DNA of 64,000 nt from Rotaria sp. Silwood1 (taxonomy: Eukaryota; Rotifera; Eurotatoria; Philodinida; Philodinidae): the NCBI GenBank assembly GCA_905250075.1, contig CAJNOP010000001.1:3568514-3632513 (forward strand). The letters are read 5' to 3'. This document shows positions 11,679 through 24,482 of the stretch, piece by piece. The notes beneath the pieces are model-generated. The model worked only from the letters and a program-made list of their open reading frames with translations. It had not been told where the DNA came from and searched no databases. Positions within the stretch are counted from its first letter, which is position 1; the number at the start of each line of letters is the position of its first letter. A program made the translations under genes and the position numbers.

Positions 11679-12751
11679 TTATTGTTTAACAGCAATCAGA
11701 CATTCACTTGATGCTGATGTTTCAAGTAATAACTTATTAAGTACTTTTTTTGCTGTATGAAATACATAATAAGTTAAAACAAGTGTCATCAAACACTCAC
11801 AAAGACCGACAATAATGCCAACAGTTTTCGTTCGTTTATCAATTAACATTAAATCTGTCATTGAATGAAGACGTGAGCCAAGGAAACAATAAATAAATTG
11901 AGTAGGTATTAAACCACATAATGACCAAAAAAGATAAATGCGAAAAGAAATATTACTTATTGAATAAAATCCATTTTGTAAACCAAGAGGAATCTATCGA
12001 AATAGAATATTTCTAAAAGATTAAAATATTAAAAAAAAAATATCTCTTACTGGTGTAAGTCGACTAAGAAAAATTATTTTATAACCATCTACACTATTAA
12101 GAACTTTAATTAATGTTTGAATAATTTCACTACTTTCAAATGTTGTTTTTAAATTTTTAATAATACGAAAATTATGTGTTAAAATATAATTACAAATATA
12201 AAATGATAATGATAAACCAATGCTTACATACACTATTATGAATATCATACCATAGACAAGTCCATATAGAAATCCACAAGCTATATTTAATAATATATAA
12301 CCTAGAAAAGAGTGTCAATTCAATTTAATTTTTGTGTTTTTTTTTTAAATTTCTACTTACCCCAAGCAAATGGTAAACTAACAAGCGTGAATAAAACACA
12401 AAAAAATAAGAACGTCCACCACCATGGTAATGTTTCAAGTATAAGTAAAATATTAATTAATGAATCTTTATATAAATATGAACATAATGATGTAACTACG
12501 ACAAACATAATGAAAACAAGAATAATTTGTTTAAATGATGGTCCATTAAAATTTGATGAATGAAATATGTCATGATTGGTTGGTTGAAATTGAATTAGTT
12601 TTTTCTTTGAAACAAATGATAAATCGGAGTCAGTTTCAGCTTTTATTTGATAGCCATTTATATCAGATGATGACGATGAATTTAAAGATACTGATTGAAT
12701 AGGAGTTATTATTGATGGAGAAGAAAAATTAATAGTTATAGTATCAGACAT
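11679..12751 (-). CDS. TMEM64: TMEM64-like membrane protein (VTT/SNARE-associated Golgi family), 318 aa
   Basis: Three exons: 12361-12751, 12051-12301 and 11679-11993. Residues 1-75 are a Ser-rich cytosolic tail without homology. A membrane segment follows (IILVFIMFVVVTSLC). The VTT core runs from LPFAWGYILLN through GFLYGL and ends in the family hallmark LSRLTPIPLGLQNGFYSI, then GLIPTQFIYCFLGS and a last membrane helix. The order and motifs match vertebrate TMEM64. TMEM64 in mammals acts at the ER, where it modulates SERCA2 calcium pumping; VTT proteins as a class include lipid scramblases. An upstream in-frame ATG (12793) would add 14 residues; the second ATG is chosen because its product starts MSDT without a cryptic leader, but this is uncertain. 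Confidence 0.87.
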
Positions 12752-15016
12752 TGAAAAAAAATCGTATTTTTTTAAAGCTTTTAAAATGCACAAGACGAAA
12801 TAAAAACGAATAAGTCAACAGAAGGGAAAAAAATAGGCATACTTATTCAGCACAGCATAATGACAAGCAGCCTACTCGAACGTACTGACTGAATGATGCG
12901 TTCGCTCAAGAAAATAAAAAAGGAGAAAACATGTAAAAAAAAAAAGTTACTAAGCAAGTTGAAATTATTATGGACCACCATAGCAATGCTATTACAGGAT
13001 AGAAAAAATTTTCTATTGGTTAAACATGTGTCGTTAGTAGGCTATAAAAAAAAGATGTCTACCATAAGCGATATAGTTATATTATAAAATAATTATTTTA
13101 TCGATGAAAACGACAGATTAAATTATGAGGCGTATTCCAAATGACTAGAAGAAAAATTAAAGGAAATGAAAAAAGCTAAAAATTCGATCCAATTCATACT
13201 ATAATTTCATTTCATTTAAGTCATATGAATGACCGAATTTCTTTTTTTTTTTTAATTAGACATATCATCTATTTGACAATGAAATATTATACTAACGCAA
13301 TATGAAAACTGTATCATATTTCTCATTTAATTAATTTCCACTTTCAAAATTTCATAAAAATTACAGTTGAGATATTTGATGCCTAACTGTTAAGTATATA
13401 TTAAGACCCACATTAGAATGCAAACTAAAACCAAAACAAAAATCAGAAATATTTTGCGCTTCAAAAAAAAAAGTCGAACTATTTAAATTTCTTCAGTTAC
13501 AGTTTAACACCTTTCATCTTGTCTTCAAAACTCTATACCAAGTTATTTTAAATCAAATGAAGAATTCAATTCTTAAAATATTCCGAATAATATTTCTTTA
13601 TTTATAAAATGTTAGGTTATATTCTATAAAAATTTTATCAATGTTACAAAGTTATAGAAGAGAAATTTATAATCATAATAAAGTAAAAAATTTTTTGTAC
13701 TCATGCAATCACTATGACGAACATCTATTTTGTTTTTTTCTTTTGAATTATGAATGAATTACTCTCTTTCTTGTGAATAATAAACAAATGTCGAGTGTTT
13801 CATGATAATCTTTGCTTATAATCATGTGCAATGATATTCACATTGTCTTGAATATTCACTTATCATTTTTTCTATAGTATGTCATTTTCTTTACGAACCG
13901 CAAAAAGCATAGTTTTCATCATTCCTTGGTTTTTATTCAAGTATGCAAGCAAGAAAAATAAGACATATTTGACAAAACATCTTTGTGTGGACAACAATGT
14001 CACGTATTAACATCGCAATATTTAACAAATATGGTATTCTTCCTACAGTTTCTGATATTAACTAAGAATAAATATTCTTTAGATTGAAACATTGATAAAA
14101 GAAGAAGGTATTCGTCAATATTTTGAATGTCAATTTTATATAGTCGTTCAAATAAAACAAGAAATTTGCCATCAAAATCAAGAGAAAATGTATATTTGAG
14201 TAACCTTGGTAAAGGAATAAACATGATGATTCAAACGAATGAATCGCATCAGTACAACAATAATAAAATTGTTTTTTACACACAAAAACATACATGAGAA
14301 GAAACAAGGAATTCTATAAGAACGAGAAAAACAACGAGAGATAAACTTATTGGTATGAGAAAGAATTTCGACTACCTAATGATTTTAAAACATGTAAATA
14401 GATACTTAAAGATGTTTTCAAAACTAATCTTATTCTTTTGTTTGCATTATTCTATTTAAAAAACTGTTCCAGGCAAGCTCATATTGAATCTATTATAATT
14501 GTACCGGTCAAATCATTCATGTCGACTTTAGAAATGTGAAAAATTCTAGCAAATAAAGTTGTTTCTTCCTCTTTTGGATTTTTCTCTGAATGCTTTTACT
14601 CTTTCATGTATACAATTTTGAAATTTTTTCTTAGTATTACATATCACTCTAACCTTTCACTGTCGCGATCTTATTTTTAAATATAATGATTGTCTTATAA
14701 TTTCTCCAACGGAAATAAAAAAAATAAAAAGAATAAGCACATATTACTTTATAAAACTGATGTATCTTGTTTATATGATCACATAATATTGATTATGATT
14801 AAGATATGTGGAATGGAATACTTATTTGATAAATGCAATTTGTGACATCTGTTATCTATGATAATTTATTGGATAAAATAAATGTGATCGAAACGACGGT
14901 TTCGATAATTGTATTTGTAATAAAAAAATCAGAAAGACTTAGAATATCGTAACCAAAAAAATAATTTTTATTTTGTGGAAATAGTGTGTTTTTTCTTTCT
15001 TTCTATTAAATAAGTA
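12752..15016. other. Bidirectional intergenic region
   Basis: About 2.3 kb between the divergent TMEM64 (-) and coiled-coil (+) genes, so it should contain both promoters. It is AT-rich and mostly stop-dense. One minus-strand frame at 14000-14307 looks somewhat protein-like but has no recognisable domain. No inverted repeat or RNA gene was seen. Confidence 0.4.
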
Positions 15017-18000
15017 ATGAATGTTCTTGATCGAACTGTGTTCGATTTTCCATTGACATGGAATCGAACTCGATTTGTAGCAACACGTAATAAATGTCGA
15101 TCTGCTCGTAAACTTATTGAAATTAGTATCAATGGTAAATCGATGAATTAATTTATAACTCAGAAATAAACTTTTTTTTTGTACTAAAATTTAGTACAAT
15201 TTGAAAAACAATTGAGAAGTGGATTTTCTCATAATATTGAAATTGAAGAAAATATAAATGATATCAATCAACGTTTATTAAAATATCATGATAAATTACG
15301 TGTACTTGATAATATGATTGAATTAGCTTCACAATCACTTCGAACTTATTTTGATAAAGTAATAATACTAGTTTTCTATCTACCTAGCAAATTATTTTTA
15401 TTATCAGAGGATGGAAAATTTACGTGCCATTGTTAAAGAACATTGTAATATGATACAACAAATCATCCATGAAGAATCTGAACATTGGAAAGAAATTCAT
15501 TCTGTATTGAATCAGTATGCATATAGATTTAGATTTTTTTCTTTTGTTTACTTTCAAAATTTTTATATTACAAAAAAAAAAAGAAATTTACTGAATCCTG
15601 GTGATATTCGTTCGCGTAATAATTATCCTCGAGTAGTACAAAAAAGTCCAGCATCAAACATTGATACAATTGAAGAAGAAGATGATGATGAAGAACATGT
15701 ATCAAAATTATTGGTAATTAAACTTACATTTTTCTATTCATTTTTATTTTAAAATTTGTTTTTTTCTTCTTCACAGAATGGTAAAACATTAACACCATTA
15801 CTTACACAAATGATTCGAAGTAAATGAAACAAAAAAAAAGACAAATTTTCTAAAAAAAAAAATGATTTTATATAATAATCAAAATAAATATTTAGGATCT
15901 CGAATAGAATCAAAACGTCTCACAATAGTTCCATCTATAAAAGTTCAAATTCCTAGTGATCAAGAAACTTCCATATTAAGAAAAGATGGACGATTTAGTA
16001 TTCATATATTGCCACTTAGTACAGTTCGTCAACCTTTAGAATTTGTAGACACAACATTTGTTATTAAACCTGAAGAAACTATGATTGGTGGTGAAATACA
16101 GCACGACGAATATTATGATGAACCGAATGGAAGTTATCGAGCTCCGAATCAACAGTATCATTCGTATTTAGCTGTAACACAACCTGACACATTATTGATA
16201 GATTCTCAACCAAATATACCACCACGACTTTGTTTTACTCCAACAATTCTTTATGATGCAACTGTTTCACATGAAGATGATGTTAATGAACAATCATCAT
16301 CACTTACTCATAAGAAAAATAAAACAACAATAAATACAATTTTTTCTTCAATTGACCAAAATCAAACGAGTAGAATAAATGAAGTTTATCCTTGAATTTT
16401 CAATAGTATGTTTCTTTTTTACATAGATATTAAAAAAGTCATAGAAAATACTCATCATTTTGGTCAAACATTTTTGCTTGATATCATTAAAACAGAACAA
16501 ATTAGTGATGATCACAATAGATATAAACGACCAACTATTTCAGATGATGATGTATTAATTATTGCTGACATTAATCCATCTGTAATATCATCAGAACATA
16601 TATCTCGTAAGTTATTGTAGTATGGTTTCTCTATTTTCATTGGAATATATAGTTGTTTATAAATCTTGAAGAGCTGATTATGATAGCATGAAAAATTCTA
16701 CTTGAATAGTTTTTACTTACTATAATTTCCTAATGATCATAAGAAAGTAAAAAGTATAAAAAAAAAAAACTTTGATTATACAATATCTATAATTTAGTAA
16801 TAAAGACATCAAAATTAGTTGCATAGATTTATCAAAAGTTTCATTGTAATTGTTGAGTAACTCAGATAGATTAATCTAACCTATCAAAAAGAAACTTTTA
16901 TACTCTCATAATCAACTTATTCAACATAGCAGTATAAATTCTAACTGATTACTTATAAATTACTATTTGCTTTCATTCAGAGACAACAAACGATAATCTT
17001 TCTTCTAAGTTAAATCCTCAAATTCAACAGTAAGTTATCACTTTTCTAATCCTTGAACTATTGAACTGGTTTGTCAACTCTAGAGAATCGATTACTGTTC
17101 AAGAAACAGTACTAACAAAACCTCGAAAACGTACAACAACTAATATTAAATCCAAACCGGTGATTGTTAGTGCAAGAAAGACTCGAAGTGCTGCAAAAGT
17201 TATTGCTGAAGGAGAAGCAGCAGCAGCAGCAGCAAGAGCTTTACTAGAAAAACCAATTGAAAAAAAACGCAAGACTCGAAAACGTAAACAATCAAAATCA
17301 GTTGATCGTCTAGCAGAAACATCTGATGATGAAAATGCAACTGCACAATCAAATTTTATTCAAATTATTACCAACAAAAGAAAAACAAAAAAACATAAAA
17401 AATCCACGATGGATTATCATTCACATGACACCATCAATAATGACGATAATAATAATAATAATAATGATAATTTATCAACTAATAATAAACGAAAAACTCA
17501 AAGAAGAAGTAAGTCAAAAAGACACGATGATGAAGCAGAAATATTAAATGATAATGAATATAATAAAAGAAAAACTAAAAAATTTAAAAAATCAAAAATA
17601 GATTATGATTCACATGAAACATCCGATGATAATGACAATAATGATAATTTAACAATTAATAATAGACGAAGAACAAAAAGACGAAATAAATCAAAAATAC
17701 ATAATTATGAAGAAGAAATGTTAAATGATAATCAAAATAATAAAAGAAAAACTAAAAAATATAAAAAATCAAAAATAGATTATCATTCATATGAAACATC
17801 CGACGATGATAATAATAATGATAATTTATCAAATGATTATCAACGAAAAACACAAAGACACGATCATGAAGAAGAAATATTAAATAACAATGAAAATAAT
17901 AAAAGAAAAACTAAAAAATCCAAAGAAAAAGAAATTACAGATAATGAACACGAACTAATAACAAGTCATACTAAAAGTAAAAAATCTAAACTATCAACAA

Positions 18001-18241
18001 TTAATAATGAAGAAAAAAAACGAAAACAAAAAATTAAAAAAACAAAAAGTATATACTTCAAAGATTAATTTCGAAGAAGAATAATAATTTTTGATTCTGT
18101 TTTTTTAGTAGATGTTGAAGAACAAGCACCAAAATATAAATGCACTCGGCTTTCTCCAAGTAAGTTTTTCCACTAAAAACAAAATATAACTTTTATTTAT
18201 GCAACTTAATCTAATTAGAACGTCATCATCGGCCAACATAA
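15017..18241 (+). CDS. Unrecognised coiled-coil, lysine-rich repeat protein, 767 aa
   Basis: Eleven exons joined in phase: 15017-15134, 15195-15358, 15408-15514, 15584-15713, 15777-15819, 15896-16369, 16427-16606, 16981-17029, 17084-18048, 18109-18159 and 18219-18241. An AATAAA lies near 18293. Residues about 40-130 are helical/coiled-coil (QRLLKYHDKLRVLDNMIELA), followed by an acidic patch (EEEDDDEE). A central region of about 220 residues has no known motif. A basic segment (KPRKRTTTNIKSKP), an Ala-rich helix (EGEAAAAAARALLE) and then three and a half imperfect repeats of about 60 residues follow, each opening NKRKTKKxKKSKIDY and continuing with an acidic/Asn run. The tail reads YKCTRLSPKRHHRPT. 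A nuclear, DNA- or RNA-binding role is likely from the many basic clusters. The coil-then-basic layout recalls shugoshin-type centromere proteins, but I see no diagnostic motif. The exon 6/7 and last two junctions are the least certain. Confidence 0.65.
17350..17940 (+). repeat. ~180-bp coding tandem repeat (KRKTKK units)
   Basis: Three full units and one partial unit of about 60 codons within exon 9 of the lysine-rich protein. Each starts with KRKTKK or KRKTQR-type clusters and ends with a D/N-rich spacer. The alternation of strongly basic and acidic blocks is regular across units. Confidence 0.7.
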
Positions 18242-18783
18242 AAATATTTCTTTTTTCTTATCTTTTGTACTTTAATATAATATTCGTTTGTAAAATAAAG
18301 AATATTCCTTTTTTTTGTGTGTTATTATATAATCTTACGCGGGAAATATAATTTAACAAAAAAAAATTTAATGTTTCGTTATTAAAAAATTCTTTTTCTA
18401 ATGCCTATGATAATAAATCAAGACTCGAACAATGTCGAAGGTAGATTGAAATTCAAATAGTGACGTAACCAGAAGATCGTGGGTGGTAGGACAGTGCTCT
18501 ACGATCTTGGAGGCTAATCCATACAATATGATATCAGTGATGGTAATTATTACGTTTGTCTTTCTTCTGGTGGTAGGGCAACGTCCTTCCTTATTCCCAT
18601 CCCTGGCTATGTCACTAAATTCAAGTATAACATTTTTCGTATGAATTTTTTCTTTTTATTAATAAGAATTTATTCCGATTAATACCAATGTTAATCTCAA
18701 TGAATGTAATACTTGTCGTAGATCAGAAGTACAATAAATACACTTAAAAAATTAAAGTAAATGAAAATAACTTATATTTTTAG
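18242..18783. other. Intergenic spacer containing a small MITE
   Basis: 542 bp between two plus-strand genes. It carries the polyadenylation signal of the upstream gene (about 18293), a 160-bp inverted-repeat element (separate entry) and a T-rich acceptor tract ending at 18783. Confidence 0.5.
18458..18617. mobile_element. 160-bp MITE-like element
   Basis: Its ends are inverted copies of TAGTGACRTARCCAG (left at 18458, right ending 18617). The inside carries two direct copies of ggtggtagg. Its GC is clearly higher than the surroundings. TIRs with the GACGTAGCCAGG core are common on non-autonomous DNA transposons of invertebrates; the superfamily is not assigned. Confidence 0.6.
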
Positions 18784-21430
18784 AATAGTGATCGGATGAA
18801 ATTAATGGAATTTTCAAATCAAATAGCTGCTCTTACGATTGAAGAAACCAAACTGAAAAGTCTTCATCGAGGTTTAGAAATGCGTATAAAACGATTTTTA
18901 CATCGTACACATAATTCAATTCGTATACAAGAGTAAAATAGAGTTTTCTTTTATTTAAAACAAAACAATAATTTCGATGAATTTAAGAAAACTACTCAAT
19001 ATAGAAAAACGTTCAAAAAAAGAATTACTTATACGTAAGAATTTGATTACTCATGAAAAACCATCAAAAGAATATAAAAAATTATGCAATAATGTAAAAA
19101 AGATTGAAGAAGATAATATAAATCTTGAAAAAAATATTCGTTCTCTTTGTAATAAGGTGATATTGGGATATGAAAACAAGTTTAATGAAAAAAAAAATTT
19201 TGTTAATTATCTCAGATAAAACAATTCGAAAAAGATTCACAACAAAATACAGAAACATATAGTAATCAATATGATATTGTACAAAATAATAATAAAACAA
19301 AATTAATACAAGCAGAAAATCAATTACATCGTGTTTGTAATCTATTTTCAATCATCTATAAATAATCGTAATCTTTAGATGAACCTTGAATTAAGCAAAA
19401 TTTGTGCAAATAATGCTGAATTACGTACTGATATTAAACACATGTTAGATAAACGTCGTGAAATGATTGAAGAATATAATCGACTTCGTATTGCGATGCA
19501 AAATGCAACTGATGAATCGCGTCAATTGACGTCTGAATGTTCAGAAAGTTTTGCAAATCGGTACGAAAATTATTGTAAGATTGCAAAAGACAACTCATAA
19601 ATTCCTTTCTTATTTTTCGTTTAATAATATAGACAGATTTTGTTGTATCACCCTCAACGTTTGTACTATTTTTGGTGCACTCTATTCAGCTCTTGCCGGC
19701 TAATAATTTAAGATGTGCTACCCATCGAGTAGTGGCTTTATTTTGCTTGTCAAATAAATAGTATGATACTAAGAAAATAACCTTTTTAGTGCAATTCGTG
19801 TGAAATTGAAACCTAAAGCATGATATAATTTCTATTCCTAATTACAGGGAGATTATTTTACTCGATCTATTTTGAGACACATTACTTTACAATCCTATTA
19901 CATAAATCTCTAGAAATTCAATATCATTCTCTGGTTTTACCTACTTACAGTTAGTCAACTGAAGCCACACAGTAATGAACAAACGAATTGTTAATTAAAA
20001 GTTTAAGGCTGAACTATTCAGTTAACTTGATTAAGACATCTGCAATATTGAAACAAGAGTAAAGCAGAATCGAAGAATGACAGTAACGATTACAAGTTTA
20101 CTGTAGAAAAACGATATACTAGCTAGCTTTATATTTGTCTATGGATCTTCACAATTGTAAATCATTAACAACTGATTCAATAATAATCTTTTAATAATCT
20201 AGCATAAAAGTTTTCGATTTAAATTTGACATAATTCTACGTGAATTTATTTGATATCACGTTGTATTGCTTTTAGATGAATTATTATTTAAGAAGATATT
20301 CATATTATTTGACAGCAAAGTAGAATAAATATACTTGAACAATGACTGTTCATTCGAAATCAACTTTATCGAATAGAAAATTCTTTATTAATAAAAAAAA
20401 AACGGTGAAAAATTAATCAGTGTCTTTATATATGTATAAATATTTAGACGAAATATGGTTGCACGTATGCGAGCTATACGTGATCAGCATGAACGTGATG
20501 AAAAGAAACTATTAGATGATATTCGTGAACTTGATCGATTGTCAGAAAGTAATTATGCATCGAAAAATTTTATTATAAAAAAATCCAACGTACGACAAGA
20601 ACAAATTCGATTGAATGAGCTTTTTGCTGGCAAACGTAATAATCATACCTTAACTTTTGTTTTATTCTAGAAAACTATGATCATTAAATAGGTTCGAAAG
20701 GAGTGAAAAGTGCATATACAGCTGATGAATTTCGTCGTTTATTTCGTATTGGTTTTAATCAAGATTTTTTTAAAGAAAAAGTACTTAATCGAACTGTTGA
20801 AACATTTCTTGATGAACAAGAACAAGTATTTACACTTTTTGAATATGCTGTAGAATTAATCAACGAGGTAATTAAAATTTTAATACGAAAAACAAAACAA
20901 AATAATAAATCTTTATGTTTCCAAATAGCTTGATCGTCTTCATCAAGATCTTGATAATAAACGAAAATATATTTCAAATATTTTTTCAAATGATAATATC
21001 GATTCATTTGTTATCAAAGATGTATTCGCAACACTTGAAGTTAGTTAAAAAGAAATTCTTTTTTTTGGTTTTGTTTTATACTTAAAAGAAAATTTTTCAT
21101 TTTCAGTATTCTGTCAATAAAGCTAATATGAATGTTCAATCACTTAAAATAGCTAAAAAAAATCTGCGCGAAATATTAAATACTGCTTATCAATTAATTT
21201 ATAATTTATTTCTTGAACTTAATTGTGATCGAAATATGATTTTATCATCTGATGAATTAATTAATGATCGAAATATTATTTTTTATTTAGCTACTATTGA
21301 AAGTCGTGTTCAACAATTACTATTTACAAGAAAAATAAATCGAAAAGGTGGAGGAACGAATGGTTATACAGATGATACAACAATAAGTTGGCGAATAGAT
21401 CATAGAGATATGGATCAATCTTATAATTAA
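18784..21430 (+). CDS. Outer dynein arm docking complex coiled-coil protein (ODAD1/CCDC63 family), 467 aa
   Basis: Eight exons: 18784-18932 (ATG at 18796), 18988-19156, 19216-19332, 19379-19560, 20448-20635, 20692-20867, 20929-21039 and 21107-21430. The whole protein is predicted coiled coil, with the family's pattern of long helices (NLELSKICANNAELRTDIKH) and the conserved segment FNQDFFKEKVLNRTVETFLD...FTLFEYAVELINELDRL, which resembles the LVDKFIEQEEENFALFNYVNELN region of ODAD1/CCDC63/CCDC114. These proteins anchor outer dynein arms on ciliary doublet microtubules. At about 467 residues it is shorter than vertebrate ODAD1 (about 670), chiefly at the ends. The first exon is open in frame upstream of the ATG to an AG at 18783, so either a missed upstream exon or a 5' (possibly spliced-leader) acceptor exists. 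Intron 4 (887 nt) is unusually long. Confidence 0.78.
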
Positions 21431-22150
21431 ATATAAAAGAATAATTGACACAGTTTTAATCATTTTTATTGAAACATTTTTTGTTTTTATTAGCTCGTAA
21501 CATCATTAATCATAAAGAAAATAAATAAAACAACTAAATGAAAAGTTAAAAGTAAGCATTACAAGAACATAAGAGTAAAAGAAAACTTGGTGTATAGATT
21601 GTTAATTTTCTCATGATCCACACTTCAAATTAAGGTAATTTTCATTTTCACCGAATGAATTCATAATCAACACTAAGTTTGAATAAAATATAATCGGATC
21701 AATATATAAAATTTTGTTACAATCAATTAGTTTATTATCAAATAGATTGATTAACAACTCAATTTGTTATCAAATCAATAAAATCTGTTGTCTGGGCAAA
21801 GGTTCGGATGTAAGTATGGGATCAGACCCTTACCTATAGTTGGTTACCTACTGATATGTGTACCAATTGACTTAAGAATAAATTAAATAATCATAATTGA
21901 ATTTTATATATGGAGGCGATTGTATTTAATTCAGATTCATTTCCAGTTATGAAATTATTCGGCGACAATGACTTAATTCTGAAGCTAAATTTATGATATT
22001 TAGCTTTGCTTATTTGCATGTTTTACTGAATCTCTTTCGATATTCCTATATGTATATGGTCTATCAAAGTTCTTATTCATAGAATAAATCGTTCAATTTA
22101 ATATATGTTGACACTGGTCGATATAATATTATCGCAAAAATTCGTAATAA
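21431..22150. other. Intergenic stretch before palindromic element
   Basis: 3' flank of the ODAD1-like gene (AATAAA near 21520-21526), then AT-rich sequence with no gene or clear repeat. Confidence 0.4.
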
Positions 22151-22379
22151 TATACCCATGTCGATAGGACACGCTACCGACACATGTGTCGACACAATGA
22201 CACGATGGACGTACATGTAACGACACGTGTTGACACAGTGAATTTTTTGTACGTCATGTGTCGACACATGTGTCGGTAACGTGTCTTGGACAACGAAGGA
22301 TATATCATGGACTATAATACAGGAAAGAAAAAAAACGATTGTATATATAGGATTAAGTTGGGTATTTTTTTTTAAATTA

Positions 22380-22850
22380 AATTAGTATCTTTTTTTTAAC
22401 TTCTAAATTAATTTATCTATTTTTCTAATTTAAAAAGAAAAATTATGCATTACTATCGATATTTTAAATCAAATTATTATTTTTTTTCAGACCTTTTTAT
22501 TAATTTATTATCTATTTTTGTAAATTTTTAACCTGATTTATTGTCTTTTTTTAGATTTTTTAAAATAAAATGTTATACACCAGTATGAATTTTTTAAATG
22601 AAATTATTAGTTTTTCTGATCTTTTTATTAATGCATTATCTATTGTTATACATGTTTTAAATTGATTAATTATCTTATTTTTTTAAAGTTTTTTCAGTTA
22701 TATTATTTATTTTTGTACCTTTTCAAACTAATTTATTATGTTTTATTAGACTTGAAAATAAATTAGGGACTATTTTGTCACATGTTCTAAACGAAATTAT
22801 TATTTCTCTTTTAGATGAATTATTGTTTTATTTTGTTGTAGATTAATTAA
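22380..22850. repeat. Diverged ~65/130-bp AT-rich tandem units
   Basis: Segments beginning ttttaaatcaaattatta near 22463, 22592 and 22785 recur with similar downstream order (ctttttattaat, tattatcta). This indicates decayed tandem duplication inside the palindromic element. Confidence 0.45.
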
Positions 22851-23138
22851 GCCTTATCGTGCTCCTGTCAATCTCAAACAAACTTCACACAATGAAGAAA
22901 AAATTTTTTTTAAATTTATTTTTACAATGGTAAGTCTATTTTATAGAATTTTTAACTGCTTTGACTGTATAGATGCTCATATTATTTTTAATTTTTCTGT
23001 ATCGACAATTTTTCTATCATTTTATTTTATTATGTACATGTGTTTTGATTTTTTTTGTATACACTATTTTTATTTTTTTTTTGTATACTTTTTTTATTAT
23101 GTTATTTTATTCTCTTGATTTTTTATTATTTTTTTTAT

Positions 23139-23745
23139 TTTATTTTATAGACGTTTTTCTTGTTAGTTTTTTTTATTATTAAAGAAAGTAGAAAAACGTC
23201 TTTAGAATAAAATAAATAACATAATAAAAAAAGTGTCTATACAATAAAATAAAAATAGCAAGAAAAGTATATAAAATATTAATTCTATAAAATTTTTTCT
23301 TATTTTTTCTTCTTATTTTATTTGACTTTATGATTTAGACATGTTTTTTACTATTTCGTTTTAAAAATAATAGATTTTCTATTATTTTTAGCTTCATTCT
23401 ATAGACTTTGTCCAGTGATTTTTTTTTATTAATAATAAAAGAAATGATAAGAAAAATAGTCTATAGAATAATGCAAAAAGTACTGAAATATCTATACAAT
23501 AAAACGAAATAATAAAAAACATGTCTAAATCATAAAGTCAAATAAAATAAGAAGAAAAAATGTAGATACAATAAAAAGAAAAAAATAAGAAAAATTTTTA
23601 TAGAATTAATATTTTATATACTTTTCTTGCTATTTTTATTTTATTGTATAGACACTTTTTTATTATGTTATTTATTTTATTCTAAGGACGTTTTTCTACT
23701 TTCTTTAATAATAAAAAACTAACAAGAAACACATCTATAAAATAA
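23139..23745. repeat. Giant hairpin: ~265-bp inverted arms
   Basis: The left arm 23139-23403 is complementary to the right arm 23456-23745, with small gaps and a loop of about 50 bp; for example tagacgtttttcttgttag pairs with its complement around 23720-23740. Nearly pure A/T. It forms the core of the 2-kb element. Confidence 0.85.
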
Positions 23746-24115
23746 TTATTGTATATACGTTTTTTGTATTTTTTTCATGTTCTTTTTTTAAATAAAATTA
23801 AAGTATTTGGTAAATAATTCTGGCTTCAAATCATAAAAGTACAGGAAAAAAATCGAGAGACAGGGAAAGGGTTAGTCATCACCAATGTCTATTGGCTGAC
23901 TGCTAGCGACAGAAAATGGACCAATAGAATTATTAGAAAAATGACACTGACACACGTATGACACAACGGCCGTACATGTGTTGATACATCATGACACACG
24001 TTACGTACATGTGTCGACACACCATGACACTGTGTCAAAACGTGACAATACTTCATGTGTCGACACAATTGTGTTGACACATGTGTCGGTAGCGTGTCCT
24101 ATCGACATGGGTATA

Positions 24116-24482
24116 TATATGATTCCATTTGAAAAGATGTCACTATTGGTCGAATCTCTTAACTGAAATAAATATATTCTTTTATAAATTACTAATAATA
24201 ACCTCTGTGAATCTTCTAAAAAACCATAGTTTTTTAAATTTTAACATAAATTCATCTCCATAAAAATCAAGTTAATCGAGTCATTATTACATCCAATCAT
24301 TACATATTCCATGTATTGTGAATAAACATGGATGAAAATGGATCTTTGAATCGTTGTTTTTATAACAATATAATTCATAAACATGTGAATTGCTGATTTC
24401 TTTGCTTTCTTATTTCATCGATGTCTTTTTAATTTTTAATTTTTTTTTCAATTTTAGAAATTAAAATTTCTTTGTCGAAAAA
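24116..24482. other. RPL37 upstream region
   Basis: AT-rich promoter/5' UTR zone. A long T tract ends in CAATTTTAG at 24457, a strong 3' splice site 26 bases before the ATG. It belongs either to a 5' UTR intron or to a spliced-leader acceptor. Confidence 0.5.

Larger units (their letters stand above)
22151..24115. mobile_element. ~2-kb nested palindromic DNA element with 46-bp TIRs
   Basis: Terminal inverted repeats run 22151-22196 and 24070-24115 and start tatacccatgtcgatagg; they match with about one mismatch. The sub-terminal zones are packed with GTGTCGACAC-type palindromes, and the left end carries a second, inverted TIR copy (about 22258-22290). Inside lie diverged ~65-bp units around 22380-22850 and a very large hairpin (separate entry). 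TA flanks both ends. No transposase frame is present, so it is non-autonomous. Confidence 0.8.

Noticed and set aside
14000-14307. Minus-strand frames with a fairly protein-like composition (LPRLLKYTFSLDFDGKF)
   Set aside because: Preceded by stops, no splice partner found, no recognisable domain; at most a gene relic.
21780-21870. Possible tRNA-like stem around ggttcggatg/gatcagaccc
   Set aside because: No cloverleaf with proper acceptor stem and T-arm could be drawn.
22927-23182. Hydrophobic Phe/Tyr-rich frames in the palindromic element
   Set aside because: They are translations of poly-T/A arms of the hairpin, not proteins.
23889-24166. Frames rich in His, Val, Ser and Thr around the GTGTCGAC repeats
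   Set aside because: Periodic products of the palindromic sub-terminal repeats on both strands.
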